Program-made: the position numbers and the translations under genes | Assembly: GCA_030068075.1 (NCBI GenBank) | Contig: CM057843.1 | Coordinates: 40,431,832-40,495,831 of the forward strand | DNA: 64,000 nt | Source of the DNA: Paguma larvata | Lineage: Eukaryota > Chordata > Mammalia > Carnivora > Viverridae | Direction of reading: 5' to 3' | Notes under the pieces: model-generated | Told to the model about the DNA's origin: nothing | The model's database searches: none | Seen by the model: only the letters and a program-made list of their open reading frames with translations | In this document: positions 41,885 through 53,000 of the stretch, piece after piece | How the letters are laid out: each line of letters begins with the position of its first letter | How positions within the stretch are numbered: position 1 is the first letter of the stretch

Positions 41885-42147
41885 GCGTGCCTGGGTGGCT
41901 TAGTCCGTTAAGCATCTGACTTTGGCTCAGGTCATGATCTCAGGGTTCATGAGTTCGAGCCCCACATCTAGTGAGCAGGAACCCTGCTTTGGGTGAGCAC
42001 AAACACTGCTTCAGTGAGCCCTGCTTCTCTCTCTCTCCCTCCCTCTCTCTCTCTTTCCCTCTCTGCCCCTTCTGGGATTCTCTCTCTCCCTTTTTCTCTA
42101 CCCCTTGCTCACTTGCACCCTCTCTCTCTCAAAAAAAAAAAAAAAAA
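41885..42147 (+). mobile_element. KIF18B: Can-SINE with expanded CT-rich region
   Basis: GCGTGCCTGGGTGGCTTAGT head. The CT-rich middle is longer than in the other copies; poly(A) tail. Confidence 0.88.
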
Positions 42148-42347
42148 TTCAGTAAGACCAACGTAGGATTTTTTTTTCCTTTGCCAAGAATGCATGGCTG
42201 GTTTGATACCAAGAATAATATCAAAAAATTTACCACATCAACAAAATAAAGGAGAAAAAAACCCACATAAACATATCAGGAGATGCCGAACATTAGGTCA
42301 AATTCCAAACATTCCTGATAACAACTTGAAGTTAAAAAGAGTGGAAA

Positions 42348-42570
42348 GGGGGCGCCTGGGTGGCTCAGTCTGTTGAACGGCTGACTTCAGCTCAGGTCAT
42401 GATCTCACGGTCTGTGAGTTCGAGCCCCACGTCGGGCTCTGTGCTGACGGCTTGGAGCCTGGAGCCTGCTTCGGATTCTGTGTCTCCCTCTCTCTCTGCC
42501 CTTCTCCTGCTCACGCTCTGTCTCTGTGTCTCAAAAATAAATAAACGTTAAAAAAAATTAAAAAAAAAAA
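42348..42570 (+). mobile_element. KIF18B: Can-SINE (SINEC_Fc type), young
   Basis: Near-consensus. The flanks share AAAAAGAGTGGA, a probable target-site duplication. Confidence 0.94.
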
Positions 42571-43111
42571 GAGTGGAGGAAATTCCTATTATGATAATGA
42601 ACTATTTGTCCAAATCGAATTTCTAAATAGCGAAGCACTAAAATGCTAGTTTCTTTAAGATCAAGAGCAAGACAAGGATGCCTATTATCATCACTACTAT
42701 TCAACATTGATTTGTAAGTCCTAGGGAATGCAATAGATAAGAAATAAAATATTTGGTATAACCATGGAGAAGAAAAGGTAAAAAAAAATTTTTTTCTGAT
42801 ATATAAGTATGTACTCAGAAAACTCAGTAAGTTCTAATAAAAACAATTGGAATTAGGAAGAGTTTAAGGCTAGTGGGTAGAAGGCAAATGCATAATTAAC
42901 AATTGTGTTTCTTCCACACTAGCAATTACCACCTGGGAATGGAGACGCAGGAAGGTGCTCCATTCATGAGAGCAATTAAACAATACTATTCCAATTTGTA
43001 ATCCGAACAGGGTTTGGGGGGTTGTGTCCTGGGTTGGAGGTGGAACTGATAACACTTTTTAAAGTCAAGTAGAACAACAGATGCATGGATAACAGTTAAG
43101 AAATTTATGAA

Positions 43112-43336
43112 GGGGCGCCTGGGTGGCTGAATCAGTTAAGCATCCGACTTCGGCTCAGGTCATGATCTCATGGTCTGTGAGTTCAAGCCCCTCGTTGGGG
43201 CTCTGTGCTGACAGCTCAGAGCCTGGAGCCTGCTTCGGATTCTCTGTCTCCCTCTCTCTCTTCCCCTCCCCTGCTCGTGCTCTGTCTGTCTGTCTCTCTC
43301 TCTCTCTCAAAAATAAAATTAACATTAAAAAATATT
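43112..43336 (+). mobile_element. KIF18B: Can-SINE (SINEC_Fc type)
   Basis: GGGGCGCCTGGGTGGCTGAA head and a short ATTTATGAA repeat on both flanks. About 400 bp before KIF18B exon 2. Confidence 0.93.
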
Positions 43337-43731
43337 TCAAGACATTTATGAAAAAGAAAGACTAACGGGACTAATGGGGGTGGAAGGGGAGGTTGGGAGG
43401 TGGTTCTTGCCTTATTAGATAAAAAGCATACTGTAAAGGAAGGGAATGGAAACAGTGTGGCACTGGCACAGGTGTAGACAGATCCGTGGAACATAGTAGC
43501 CCAGGCACAGGCCTCGGAAAACACTAAAGTCATTTGGATAGGTGGCGTTTCAAGTGAGAAAGAGATATTCACTGATTGGTGCGGGCAATTCTTATTCTCC
43601 TGAGGTATCGAATGAAGATCAGTTGTTGGGGAGGGAGAGGGAGAACGCCCTTGAACGCCAGCAAGGCTAAGGGGGCGCCTTGTCAGGCCTGAGGTCAGAC
43701 TGGTCCTCATCTCCATTGTGTGTCTGCCTAG

Positions 43732-44058
43732 GTGTTGCCATGGTGATGGCGGTGGAGGACAGCAAGGTGCGGGTCGCGGTGCGGGTCCGGCCCCCCACCC
43801 CGCGGGAGCTGGAGAGTCAGCGGCGGCCTATCGTTCAGGTGGTGGATGAGCGGGTGCTGGTGTTTGACCCTGAGGAGCCCGACGGGGGCTTCCTGGGCCT
43901 GAAGTGGGGCGGTACCCAGGACGGCCCCAAGAAGAAGGGCAAAGACCTGACATTTGTCTTTGACCGGGTCTTCGGGGAGACGGCCACCCAGCAGGACGTG
44001 TTCCAGCACACCACCCACGGCATTCTGGACAGCTTCCTCCAGGGCTACAACTGCTCAG
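43732..44058 (+). CDS. KIF18B: KIF18B exon 2 (first coding; ATG at 43740)
   Basis: Eight untranslated bases, then ATG at 43740 in good context (G at -3, G at +4). Encodes [19 protein letters not shown] through FLQGYNCS. The donor at 44059 is phase 1 and splits the valine codon before FAYGATG. Confidence 0.93.
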
Positions 44059-47000
44059 GTGAGAACCCGCGCGGCGAGGAGGACTTGCTTCCTCCTAAGG
44101 GTTTCATCTGTCCTCGGCCGGGTGCCCACCTTCCCCTCAGCTGGGCACTCACCGAGGAGGGTTCTGGCCCTTTCATTTCCTGTGGGTTCCCCATTCATTC
44201 TGCTTTGCAAAACACTCCCCTGGGCTCTGGTAGCAGGTCAGACAGACACGGTCCCTGTCCCCTTGTTGCTTGCATTCCCGAGGTGGGGGAGAAGACACGC
44301 ATCACAAATCACCCCCACAAACGCGTGATTGTAAACCGAAGTTCAGGATGTGAGGGGCAGAACAGCAGGCCTGCAGCACAGGAAGCTGCCTGAACTGGGG
44401 CAGGGAGGAGCTCCCCCTCAGAGCGGAGACCCCTCTGCCCTGGGAGCCACAGGCCCACGGGGGAGCCGGGCCACGGGCTGCGGCGTGAACTCGGGGGGAT
44501 GCGTCTAGGCAGTAGCAGTGGAACCGCGCACAGGGAGGCAGAGGGAGGGCTAAGGGAGAAGGGGAGGGCTGGGCTGGGTGGAAATGCTCAGGGGGACCCC
44601 TAGGAAAGGCCCCGCCACCACCCTACCCCCACTCTGACCCCCACAGTGTTTGCCTATGGGGCCACCGGGGCCGGGAAGACGCACACCATGCTGGGAAGAG
44701 CGGGCGACCCCGGCATCATGTACCTGACCACCATGGAACTGTACAGGCGGCTCGAGGCCCACCAGGAGGAGAAGCGGTTCGAGGTGCTCATCAGCTACCA
44801 GGAGGTAGGACCACCTCACCCCTCGTTCTCACAACCCCTGCGGTGGGGGGAGGGGAGAGAGGGTGGTAGGAAGTGGGCAGACGGGGGCCCGCTGAGAGCC
44901 CAGGGGGCGTCGACGCAGCTCTGAGAGAGACTGCATTGGAATTGAACCTGCCCGTCCTGCTCTCGCCATTTGACACTGTCCTGCAAAGTGGCCCGCCTGG
45001 CATGGTGTCCTGTCCTGCCGGACCTGCCCTGCACCTCAGGCCTTTCCCTTGCCCCCTTTCTCCGCAGGTGTACAATGAGCAGATCCATGACCTCCTGGAG
45101 CCCAAGGGGCCCCTGGCCATCCGTGAGGACCCCGACAAGGGCGTGGTGGTGCAAGGACTTTCCTTCCACCAGGTGTGGGGTGGGGCTCGGGCGGCAGGAG
45201 CGGCCCCAGGGTTCTCTTGCTGGGCGGATTGGGGATGCCCTGGGTCAGGGGCTGGTGGCGGGAGCAAGGGGCTGACATTGGTCCTGGAGAGTGGCTCTTC
45301 CTGTTGGGGGAAAAGCCCTGTTTGGGGAGACCTCAACCCCCCTTCCTGGGCATCTCCTCCACAGCCGACCTCAGCCGAGCAGCTGCTGGACATGCTGACC
45401 AGGGGGAACCGGAACCGCACGCAGCACCCGACTGACGCCAATGCTACCTCCTCCCGCTCCCACGCCATCTTCCAGGTGAGAGGGCTCGGGCGTGCAGGCC
45501 CGAAGCTGGGGCTCCTGATGCCCGGCACCCCCTCACCCCTGCCGTCCACCCCAGATCTTCGTGAAGCAGCAGGACCGGGTTCCAGGTCTGACGCAGGCCC
45601 TTCGAGTGGCCAAAATGAGCCTGATTGACCTGGCTGGTTCAGAGCGGGCGTCCAGCACCCACGCGAAGGGGGAGCGGCTACGGGAGGGCGCCAACATCAA
45701 CCGTTCTCTGCTGGCCCTCATCAACGTCCTCAATGCCCTGGCCGACGCAAAGGTCAAACCGCACAGACCCGGGGTCCTCCTCGGGCCGGGGATGGGGGCC
45801 CTGGACCAAAAGCCCTTCCCTCCAGCCCTGGGTCTCAGGCTGGATCCATGCAGTCCGGCCACCTCACCCCGTGCCCTCTGGCTGTCTCCCCAGGGCCGTA
45901 AGTCTCATGTGCCCTACCGGGACAGCAAACTGACCCGTCTGCTCAAGGACTCCATTGGGGGCAACTGTCGCACAGTGATGATCGCTACCGTCAGCCCCTC
46001 TGGTCTGGCCTACGAGGACACATACAACACCCTCAAATATGCCGACCGGGCCAAAGAGATCAAGCTCTCGGTGTGTGGCAGCCGGAAATGGCCTACCCGG
46101 TGTGAGGGTCCTGGGAGGAGGAAGGGGCGGGACCCACACAGCTCTCTCCCCTACCTGAGTAATCTCACAAGGCAGAGGGAAAAGAAATCCCCCAGCCTCT
46201 GTCTTCAGGGCAAGCCTGCGATAGAAGCCATGCGGTACCTGTCCTTGGGAAGACTCCAGTTGGGGGAGAGGCAGGACAGTCTCCAGACTTGAAAAAAATA
46301 ACAAGGGGCACCTGGGTGGCTCAGTCGGTTAAGGGTCTGGCTCTTGTTTTCAGCTCAGCTCATGATCTCATGGTTTGTGAGTTTGAGCCCCGCATCTGGC
46401 TCTGTGCTGACTCAGCCTGGAGCCTGCTTCAGATTCTGTGTCTCCCTCTCTCTCTACCCCTCCCCCGCTTGCACTCTGTCTCTCTCTGTCTCAAAAATTA
46501 ATAAAAAGCATTTAAAAAAAAAAAGAGAGAGAGAGACAACAGAAGGGGGTGGCCAAGTGCTGGCCAAATGATCTTTTTCAGACTTGTTTTTAGCAGGAGG
46601 ACGATATTTTCAGCCAAACAACATAAACAGCAACACGTAACACACATAAAAGCAGAGTTGTCCCTGCCTCCTCCGAGGAGCACTGATGCTCCCGGAGCTG
46701 TTGCTGGGAAGCCCCCAGCCCTGTGAGACGATATGGGTCAGGGAGTCAGGGGTCTTGGGTTCAAAAGCATTCTTCTGCCTCTTCCTGTGGTCTCAGGCCA
46801 GCCACTGGCCTTCCCTGATCCGTTTCCCCGGTCGGGAGGGTGACTGTCGGGAATGTGAGTGAGGCGCCTAGCGCAGTGCCTGGCCATCGGAGGTGGTAGC
46901 CTAAGCTGCTTTGAATGAACACACGAATCTCTCTCCTGTACTCTACGCCCCCTCCCCCCATCTCAGCTGAAGAGTAACGTGATCAGCCTGGACTGTCACA

Positions 47001-50000
47001 TCAGCCAGTATGCCACCATCTGCCAGCAGCTGCAGGCCGAGGTGAGGAGCCCGCCTGGGGGGCTTGGCCGGGAGGCAGGGCGCCAGAGATGAGCAGTGGG
47101 GCGCGGCCGGGCTTCCGTGCCCACCCCCCCCCACCCCTCCGCTCCTGCGCTCGCCTGGGGCTCTGAGAGGCCGGGTTGCTCTGATTGCAGGTGGCCGCCC
47201 TGAGGGAGAGGCTCCAGATGTACGAGGCGGGAGCCCAGGCGCCACCACAGGACCTCCCGCAATCCCCCAGATCCGGCCCTCCCCAGCCAGCGTGAGTCCC
47301 GCCGCCATGCTTACCCTCTTCACCTCAGCAGAGAAACCCCCCCCCCTTCCCCAGCTTCCGTGCTGCCACCTGGGGTTGGGGGTTCCCAGCCAGCGCCCAC
47401 CACCCTGGTTGTCACTCTAGGTGACACTCTGGGTGAGAAGACACTGATTGTCACCCCCAGTGCTCTCTCACTTGACCCAGCTCATTCTAGACAGTCCTAA
47501 CAGCACCTCTAAGTAAAACAAGATAGAAGAAATTCTCTGTGTCAGATGAGTTAGTGACCCTCCCCCCCCAGCCCACATAAGGAGCAGATACTGTTTAAAA
47601 GAAGGAGAATTAACAGGCGGGCATCATTGTTTCCTGAACCACAAAATCACCGAGTCCCTCTCACCCTCTGCTACTGCCCACTTGCTACCCAGGCATCCAT
47701 CCCTTATGGGTTCTCTACCACCGGGTGCCACAGAGACCCCGCGCCTCCCTGCTTTCCCCACCTGGCCCTGTTTCCCGCCTCTCAAGCCCCCTCTTTCCCC
47801 CTTAGCCTTCCCAGCTGCCCCTCGCCATCCCGCCTTCCCAGCCAGCCCTGCACCCCAGAGCTCCACCGAGGGCCTGCAATCCTTCCAGAGGAGAGCCTGG
47901 GGCTAGAGGCCCGGGTGGGGAGGGTCCTGGAAGGGAACTCTCCAGGCCGGGAGCTGCCCCCAGCGGACAAGGACGAAGACCCAGCCAAGGAGGTAGGACC
48001 TGGAGCTAGTGGAAGGTTGGAAGCAACGTCCCTCCTCGGCTCACAGGGTCTCTTCAGTTCTGGGTTCTTACATCTTGGTCATTAGGGGTGTTTGGATCCT
48101 GTGCGGGAAGGGGTGTTCCTCTGTCAGAGCCTGTGTCTGGAAGTGAGGGGCAAGCATGTCACCTGAAGAGGAGCAGGGAGGGAGAGGGACCCGGAACAGG
48201 GAAAGTCTCAACTGGGACCCGGTCAGCCCAAGATCTCTTTCACACACACACCCCCACCTTGGAGGAGGGAAAGGTTTTAAGCTGCTTATGTAGGGGAGGG
48301 TGGCCATCCTGGGCCCTCTACCTGTGACCCTCTTCCTCCTTAGGTTCCAATCCAAGTACCAGAGCAGACCCGCGGACACCCACTGCCAAGGTCCCCTGGC
48401 CTGACCCTGCAGCCCCAGCCAGACACGGGCTGCCTCTCTCCACAGAACTTGGGCAGGGACCGTTCTAAGCAGTAGGTGTCTTTTTGCTCTTCTCCGGGGT
48501 CCCAGGTGGGAGGCGATGGGTTCCGGCCTTCTGGGGGTGGGGGAGGGGGGAGCCGGGGTTCAGCACGTCACCAAAGCTCTGGTTCTGCTCAAGAGTCGAG
48601 TCTTTTTTCCTCAACATTGTCCCCGATCTGCTTTCAATGACTTGAGATTATCACCTACTCTGTGCACTTACCCGTCGTCTCTATTCTTCCACCTAACTGG
48701 TGAGCAAAACACCAAATTCCATCCAGAATTTGGCTGGCAAGCGCCGAGTTAGGGCAGGGCTGCCTGGCTGGCGCTGTGCTTCCTGGTCTGGGGGCCGAGC
48801 TGCCCGTCTGTCGTCTGCAAGGAGGAACCAAGCAGCCAAGAGAAGTTGGGTGGCGGGCTGAGAAAGGGACAGCCTTCCCGAGTCAGGCGTTTATCATGTA
48901 CCTTCATCAACAGATTGTGGCTGTTTCTTCTCCGAAGTAAATACAGACCACCACCCAAAGCCAAAGAGAAATGGATTCTGGACCACTTCTTTCTGTGCTT
49001 AATAGAGAGGTGCTGCTAGCATGTTTTTCCTTGGCCCCTAGACCATAAATCCCCTGCCACTTAGCTTTGCGGCTGCCAACCCCACTCCTGCCTCCCCAGC
49101 ACGCTTCACGCTAGGCAGTATATTTAAAGCTTCCGGACAGAAGGGCCTGTTTAATTTTATTTCTTGTTGGGGAGTGTCTGTTCCCGACTCAGCAAAAACG
49201 CCGCAGCCTGAATAATCAGTGGCTCATTATCTGTCTCCTGCTGTTGACTCCCCGGGGTCCCGGAGTGGCCAGGATGCTCTGGCGGGATGTCCCCTGGGCC
49301 CCCAGGGCTCCCACTGATGAGTCAGGGTCTCTGCCTGGTGTCCCCCGCTGTGAGGAGGGAGAACACCGGGGCTCTCGTTTCTGCTTCGCCTCTGGTTTTG
49401 TGGTCCCCGACAAGGTGCTTCACTCTTAGCTATGATTTGGGGATCACAGTCTTCATTCTCCCTACTTCCTAGAGCTGATAACAGACACTAATCAAATGCG
49501 ACAGAAGACCCCCCGTATCAGGGGCTGCAGAACACGCTAGGTCGTCTCCATACTTGGAAACACCCTAACAACCAGATAATGGAAAATCATTTCTCTTTGG
49601 CTGTAGACTTGAGAATCTTAGGCCACCAGGGCACTGAGTGGATCTTAGATTTTCCAGTTCAGTGATTTTTCAGAATTTTTTTTAGCTACAAAGTCCTTTC
49701 TTCAAATGAAATCCTATGCTGAAGTTTAATATGTAGAACAGATAAAGCAGAGCACCATTTGAAATATCCTCTGATGAGTTTCTCGAAACCTCACTTGGAA
49801 CCCCGTGGTATAGTCCAGCTCCCCGTTTGCCAAATGGGGTACCCGGGCATCTGCCCAGGGCCACACGGCCAGAGGGACAGGGTCGCCTGACATCCAGGCC
49901 GCTGCATTTCTCCCCAGACACTCACTTTTCTTAGCGGTCTAATCTCCTTACAGTGTGTGGCCCAGGCAGATGTAGAATGAGTTTCTGCTGTGTCCTTTTT

Positions 50001-53000
50001 AATTTATATCCGGCCTTCTTTCAAAAAGGCCTGGAGGCTGCTTTATAAAATGAGTTTGGATTCCCTGAGTACACACTGACGGCAGAGGAGGGGGCTCAGA
50101 GACGGCCAGGCAGGTAGAGCTACCTGAGGATAAATTATTGGCCATGAGTAATCCCCAGCGAGATGACGGTGCTCATCCTTGTATCAGAGGCGTGCCTCAC
50201 GGGAAGGAAATTTGCTTTATTAGAATCTAAATTTACAACATCAGTAATCGCGTTACCCTCATAATTCCCTGTAAATCGCCCCTCAGTGCATGTGATGTGT
50301 GCTTGATTCACACGTGCTCTTTCGGGATTCCCCCACCCCCCCGCCCATTAAGCAGACTGAACGCATTTCCGAGGGTCTTCTTAGAACCAAGACCAACACA
50401 GCGTATCTAATTTCATCTCCTCTCATCCTGACAAGCTAGATGTTTTTATTTTCCAGGTCGCAGTTAACTTTACAGCGCCTAGTATGAGCCGGGTACTCTT
50501 TTAAATACTTTTTATATAAAATAATTCATTTCATCTTCCTAGCAACCCTAAGAGGTGGGTGTATTTGTTACTCCCATTTTAAGGATGCCGAGACCGAGGT
50601 TAAGTAGTGCCTCCAAGACCACACAGCGGCAAGTGTGGGAGCCTGGATCTGAGCTGGCAGGCTGACCTGGGCCTAGCTCTTCACTGCTACTACCTTACAC
50701 TGTCGCTTGGGTCGATGAACTTACTCAAGGTCAAGTGCTAGGAAGCGACAGAGCTGAAAGGAAACTCAGACCGTCTGGTCCAAGGCCGTTTAGTGCCCTT
50801 TCCCTAGCTCCCAGGTCATTGTCTTTGTCGGGGGCGTCTATTTAGGGATGAAGCCTCCCGCCTCGCTTGTGACCGTCTCCACCAGCCTTTGTCTCCAGCA
50901 AGGGGGTAGCAGGGCAAGAGCCATAGCTGGGAGAGCGTGGAGGCCGGCACCCCAGTGTGGGGGCAAGGCAGGAGGGAGCCAGGGGACTGGCCCTCGTGTG
51001 CCCCTCACCACTGGAGCGGCGGGACCAGGTCTGAGGAGGGGCGGGATCCCCTTCCCTCCCTTCCAGGTTGGCCCTGAAGGTGCTGGGCCTGGCGCAGCGG
51101 CAATACTCCCTGCTCCAAGCAGCCAACCTGCTGACCCCCGACATGGTCACAGAGTTCGAGACCCTGCGGCAGCTGGTGCAAGAGGAAAGAGCTGAGGCCG
51201 GAGCCGAGTCCGCGGGCACACCTGGCCCGGCCAGAGGGGCGCCTCTGGAGCTGTGTTTAGAGTCAGGTGAGTCTCGCCCCTGCTCTGCCTCTATCAGTGC
51301 CCCCTCCAAGGGCCCAGCTGGGGCTGAGGGCTGGCCGGGGCCTCAGCTGCTGGGTCATTCGGTGGTGGACAGGAGTCCCGGCAGACCTGTGGAGTTTGGG
51401 GCTCCTGTGTCTCTCTCCCCCAGTTCTTCTCTCTGGCCGGTCCCTGATCTCCCCTCAGCACCTGCCTTCTCTGTGTTCAGAGTCTCCAGGATACTCTGGC
51501 CCCGTGACCCGGACCATGGCGAGGCGACTGAGTGGCCTCATGCACACTCTGGGGGTCCTACCAGAGCCCGACCGCACCCCAGCCCAGGTATCCCGGCGGC
51601 CCACAGCGAAGAGGAGGAGGAGGAGACCAAGTCCCTCCGAGCCAGACAGCCCCCCAGCCCCGAAGCCGGGAACCAAACGCCAGCGCCAGTCCTTCCTGCC
51701 CTGCCTGAGGAGGGGGTCCCTGCCTGAGGCTCAGCCTTCACTCGGACCCACCACCCCCAAAGGGGGAAAAGCCTCCTCCTCCTGCCACTCGCCTCGCATC
51801 TGCCCAGCCACCGTCATCAAAAGCCGGGTGCCCCTGGGCCCTTCTGCTGTGCAGAACTGCTCCACCCCTCTGGTCCTGCCCCCTCGGGACCTCAATGCCA
51901 CCTTTGACCTCTCGGAGGAGCCCCACTCAAAACTGGGGTTCCTCGAATGCACTGGCTGGGAGAACGTCCCCCAGGAGCCAAGCAGGCAGGATCAGCCCTT
52001 CATCCCCAGGTGGGTCTCCCTTCCAGCCTCCGTCCCATCCTTCCGGGCAGGGAACTGGGGGTCGGTGAGGGACAGAGGTGCTGCCGAGACTGGAAACCAG
52101 CCCGACTCTCGGAGCCGGGATATTTGCTATCTCTCTCCCTTCGGTCCGACCAGTGTTGCTCCCCAGGCTGTGGAGGGCTGCCCCTCCCCAGCTGGTCTGT
52201 CCGTACTTCAAAGCCGCCGGCTCTGTGCTGGTTTGAGGCGTGCCCATGAGGAGCTAACGGGACCCCCCTCTCGGGGACGGCCAGCAGGGAGCAGGAATGA
52301 GGGGGCCTAGCCCTTCCTGTTCCTCCAAATCACTGGTAGTCTCTGGCTCAATCTCACTTCCAAGTCCCGCCAAGAAATACGTGCTCCTGCCATTTCCACC
52401 CCGGGTTTCGCCCTCCAGCCCAGCATCTGGAACTGGGAAGGGGAGCCTCAGAAAATTTTACTCTGCCATTTCTCAGTGAGAAGGTGAAGCTCTCACCTTC
52501 GCCTTCCACTCACAGGAAAGGGAAAGAGTGACCAGCTCGGGACAGTCCAAAGCCAAGAACAAATGGCAGACTGACCTTGTACTTGTGAGGCCAAGGGCGG
52601 CGGGCTGCCCACCGCACCCCCTGCCCCTCCTACAGCCTGCGCCACCTCTCAGTAACAAGCTCGCAGCCGGGCAGGTGGAAGGGTCAAATTGTTTGAACTC
52701 CAGTTCCCTGAACGTGCCAGAAACTGACATCTGGATGTTCTCCCAGAGCAGGCCTGTCACTCAGCTGTCAGTCCAGGCCGAGTGAGGCAGGGGAGGAATC
52801 CACCTCTAAGTAGGAAGAAACCTCAGAGGTCATCTTATCCAGCCTCCCCGCCTGCCAAGCTCGGGGCTGGAGGGAGGAGGCGCTGGCACCCTTTCCTGGT
52901 TCCCTCCTGACCTGCCTTCCTTTCCCTCCCTCCGTCCCTCCCGCAGTGGACCTGTGCCCCTGTTCACCATGAAAGGCCCCAAACCAACGTCTTCCTTCCC

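Larger units (their letters stand above)
36100..43085 (+). mobile_element. KIF18B: Degraded L1 ORF2 fragments in KIF18B intron 1
   Basis: Pieces between the SINEs at about 36100-36245, 36480-36587, 36810-37260, 37458-37640, 40384-40630, 41159-41343, 41555-41632, 42148-42347 and 42571-43080. Recognisable L1 ORF2 tracts include AAAGCATTTGATAAAATG, CCACATCAACAAAATAAAGG and AAGACAAGGATGCC. They recur out of order, so more than one old L1 is present; all are broken by stops and indels. Confidence 0.8.
48472..51066 (+). other. KIF18B: KIF18B intron 11 (2.6 kb)
   Basis: No Can-SINE. AT-rich unique block at 49.96-50.34 kb and a MIR3-like piece at 50.45-50.70 kb; otherwise nothing recognised. Confidence 0.7.

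Noticed and set aside
43680..43739. In-frame upstream extension of KIF18B before 43740
   Set aside because: The acceptor at 43731 removes it; these bases are intron 1.
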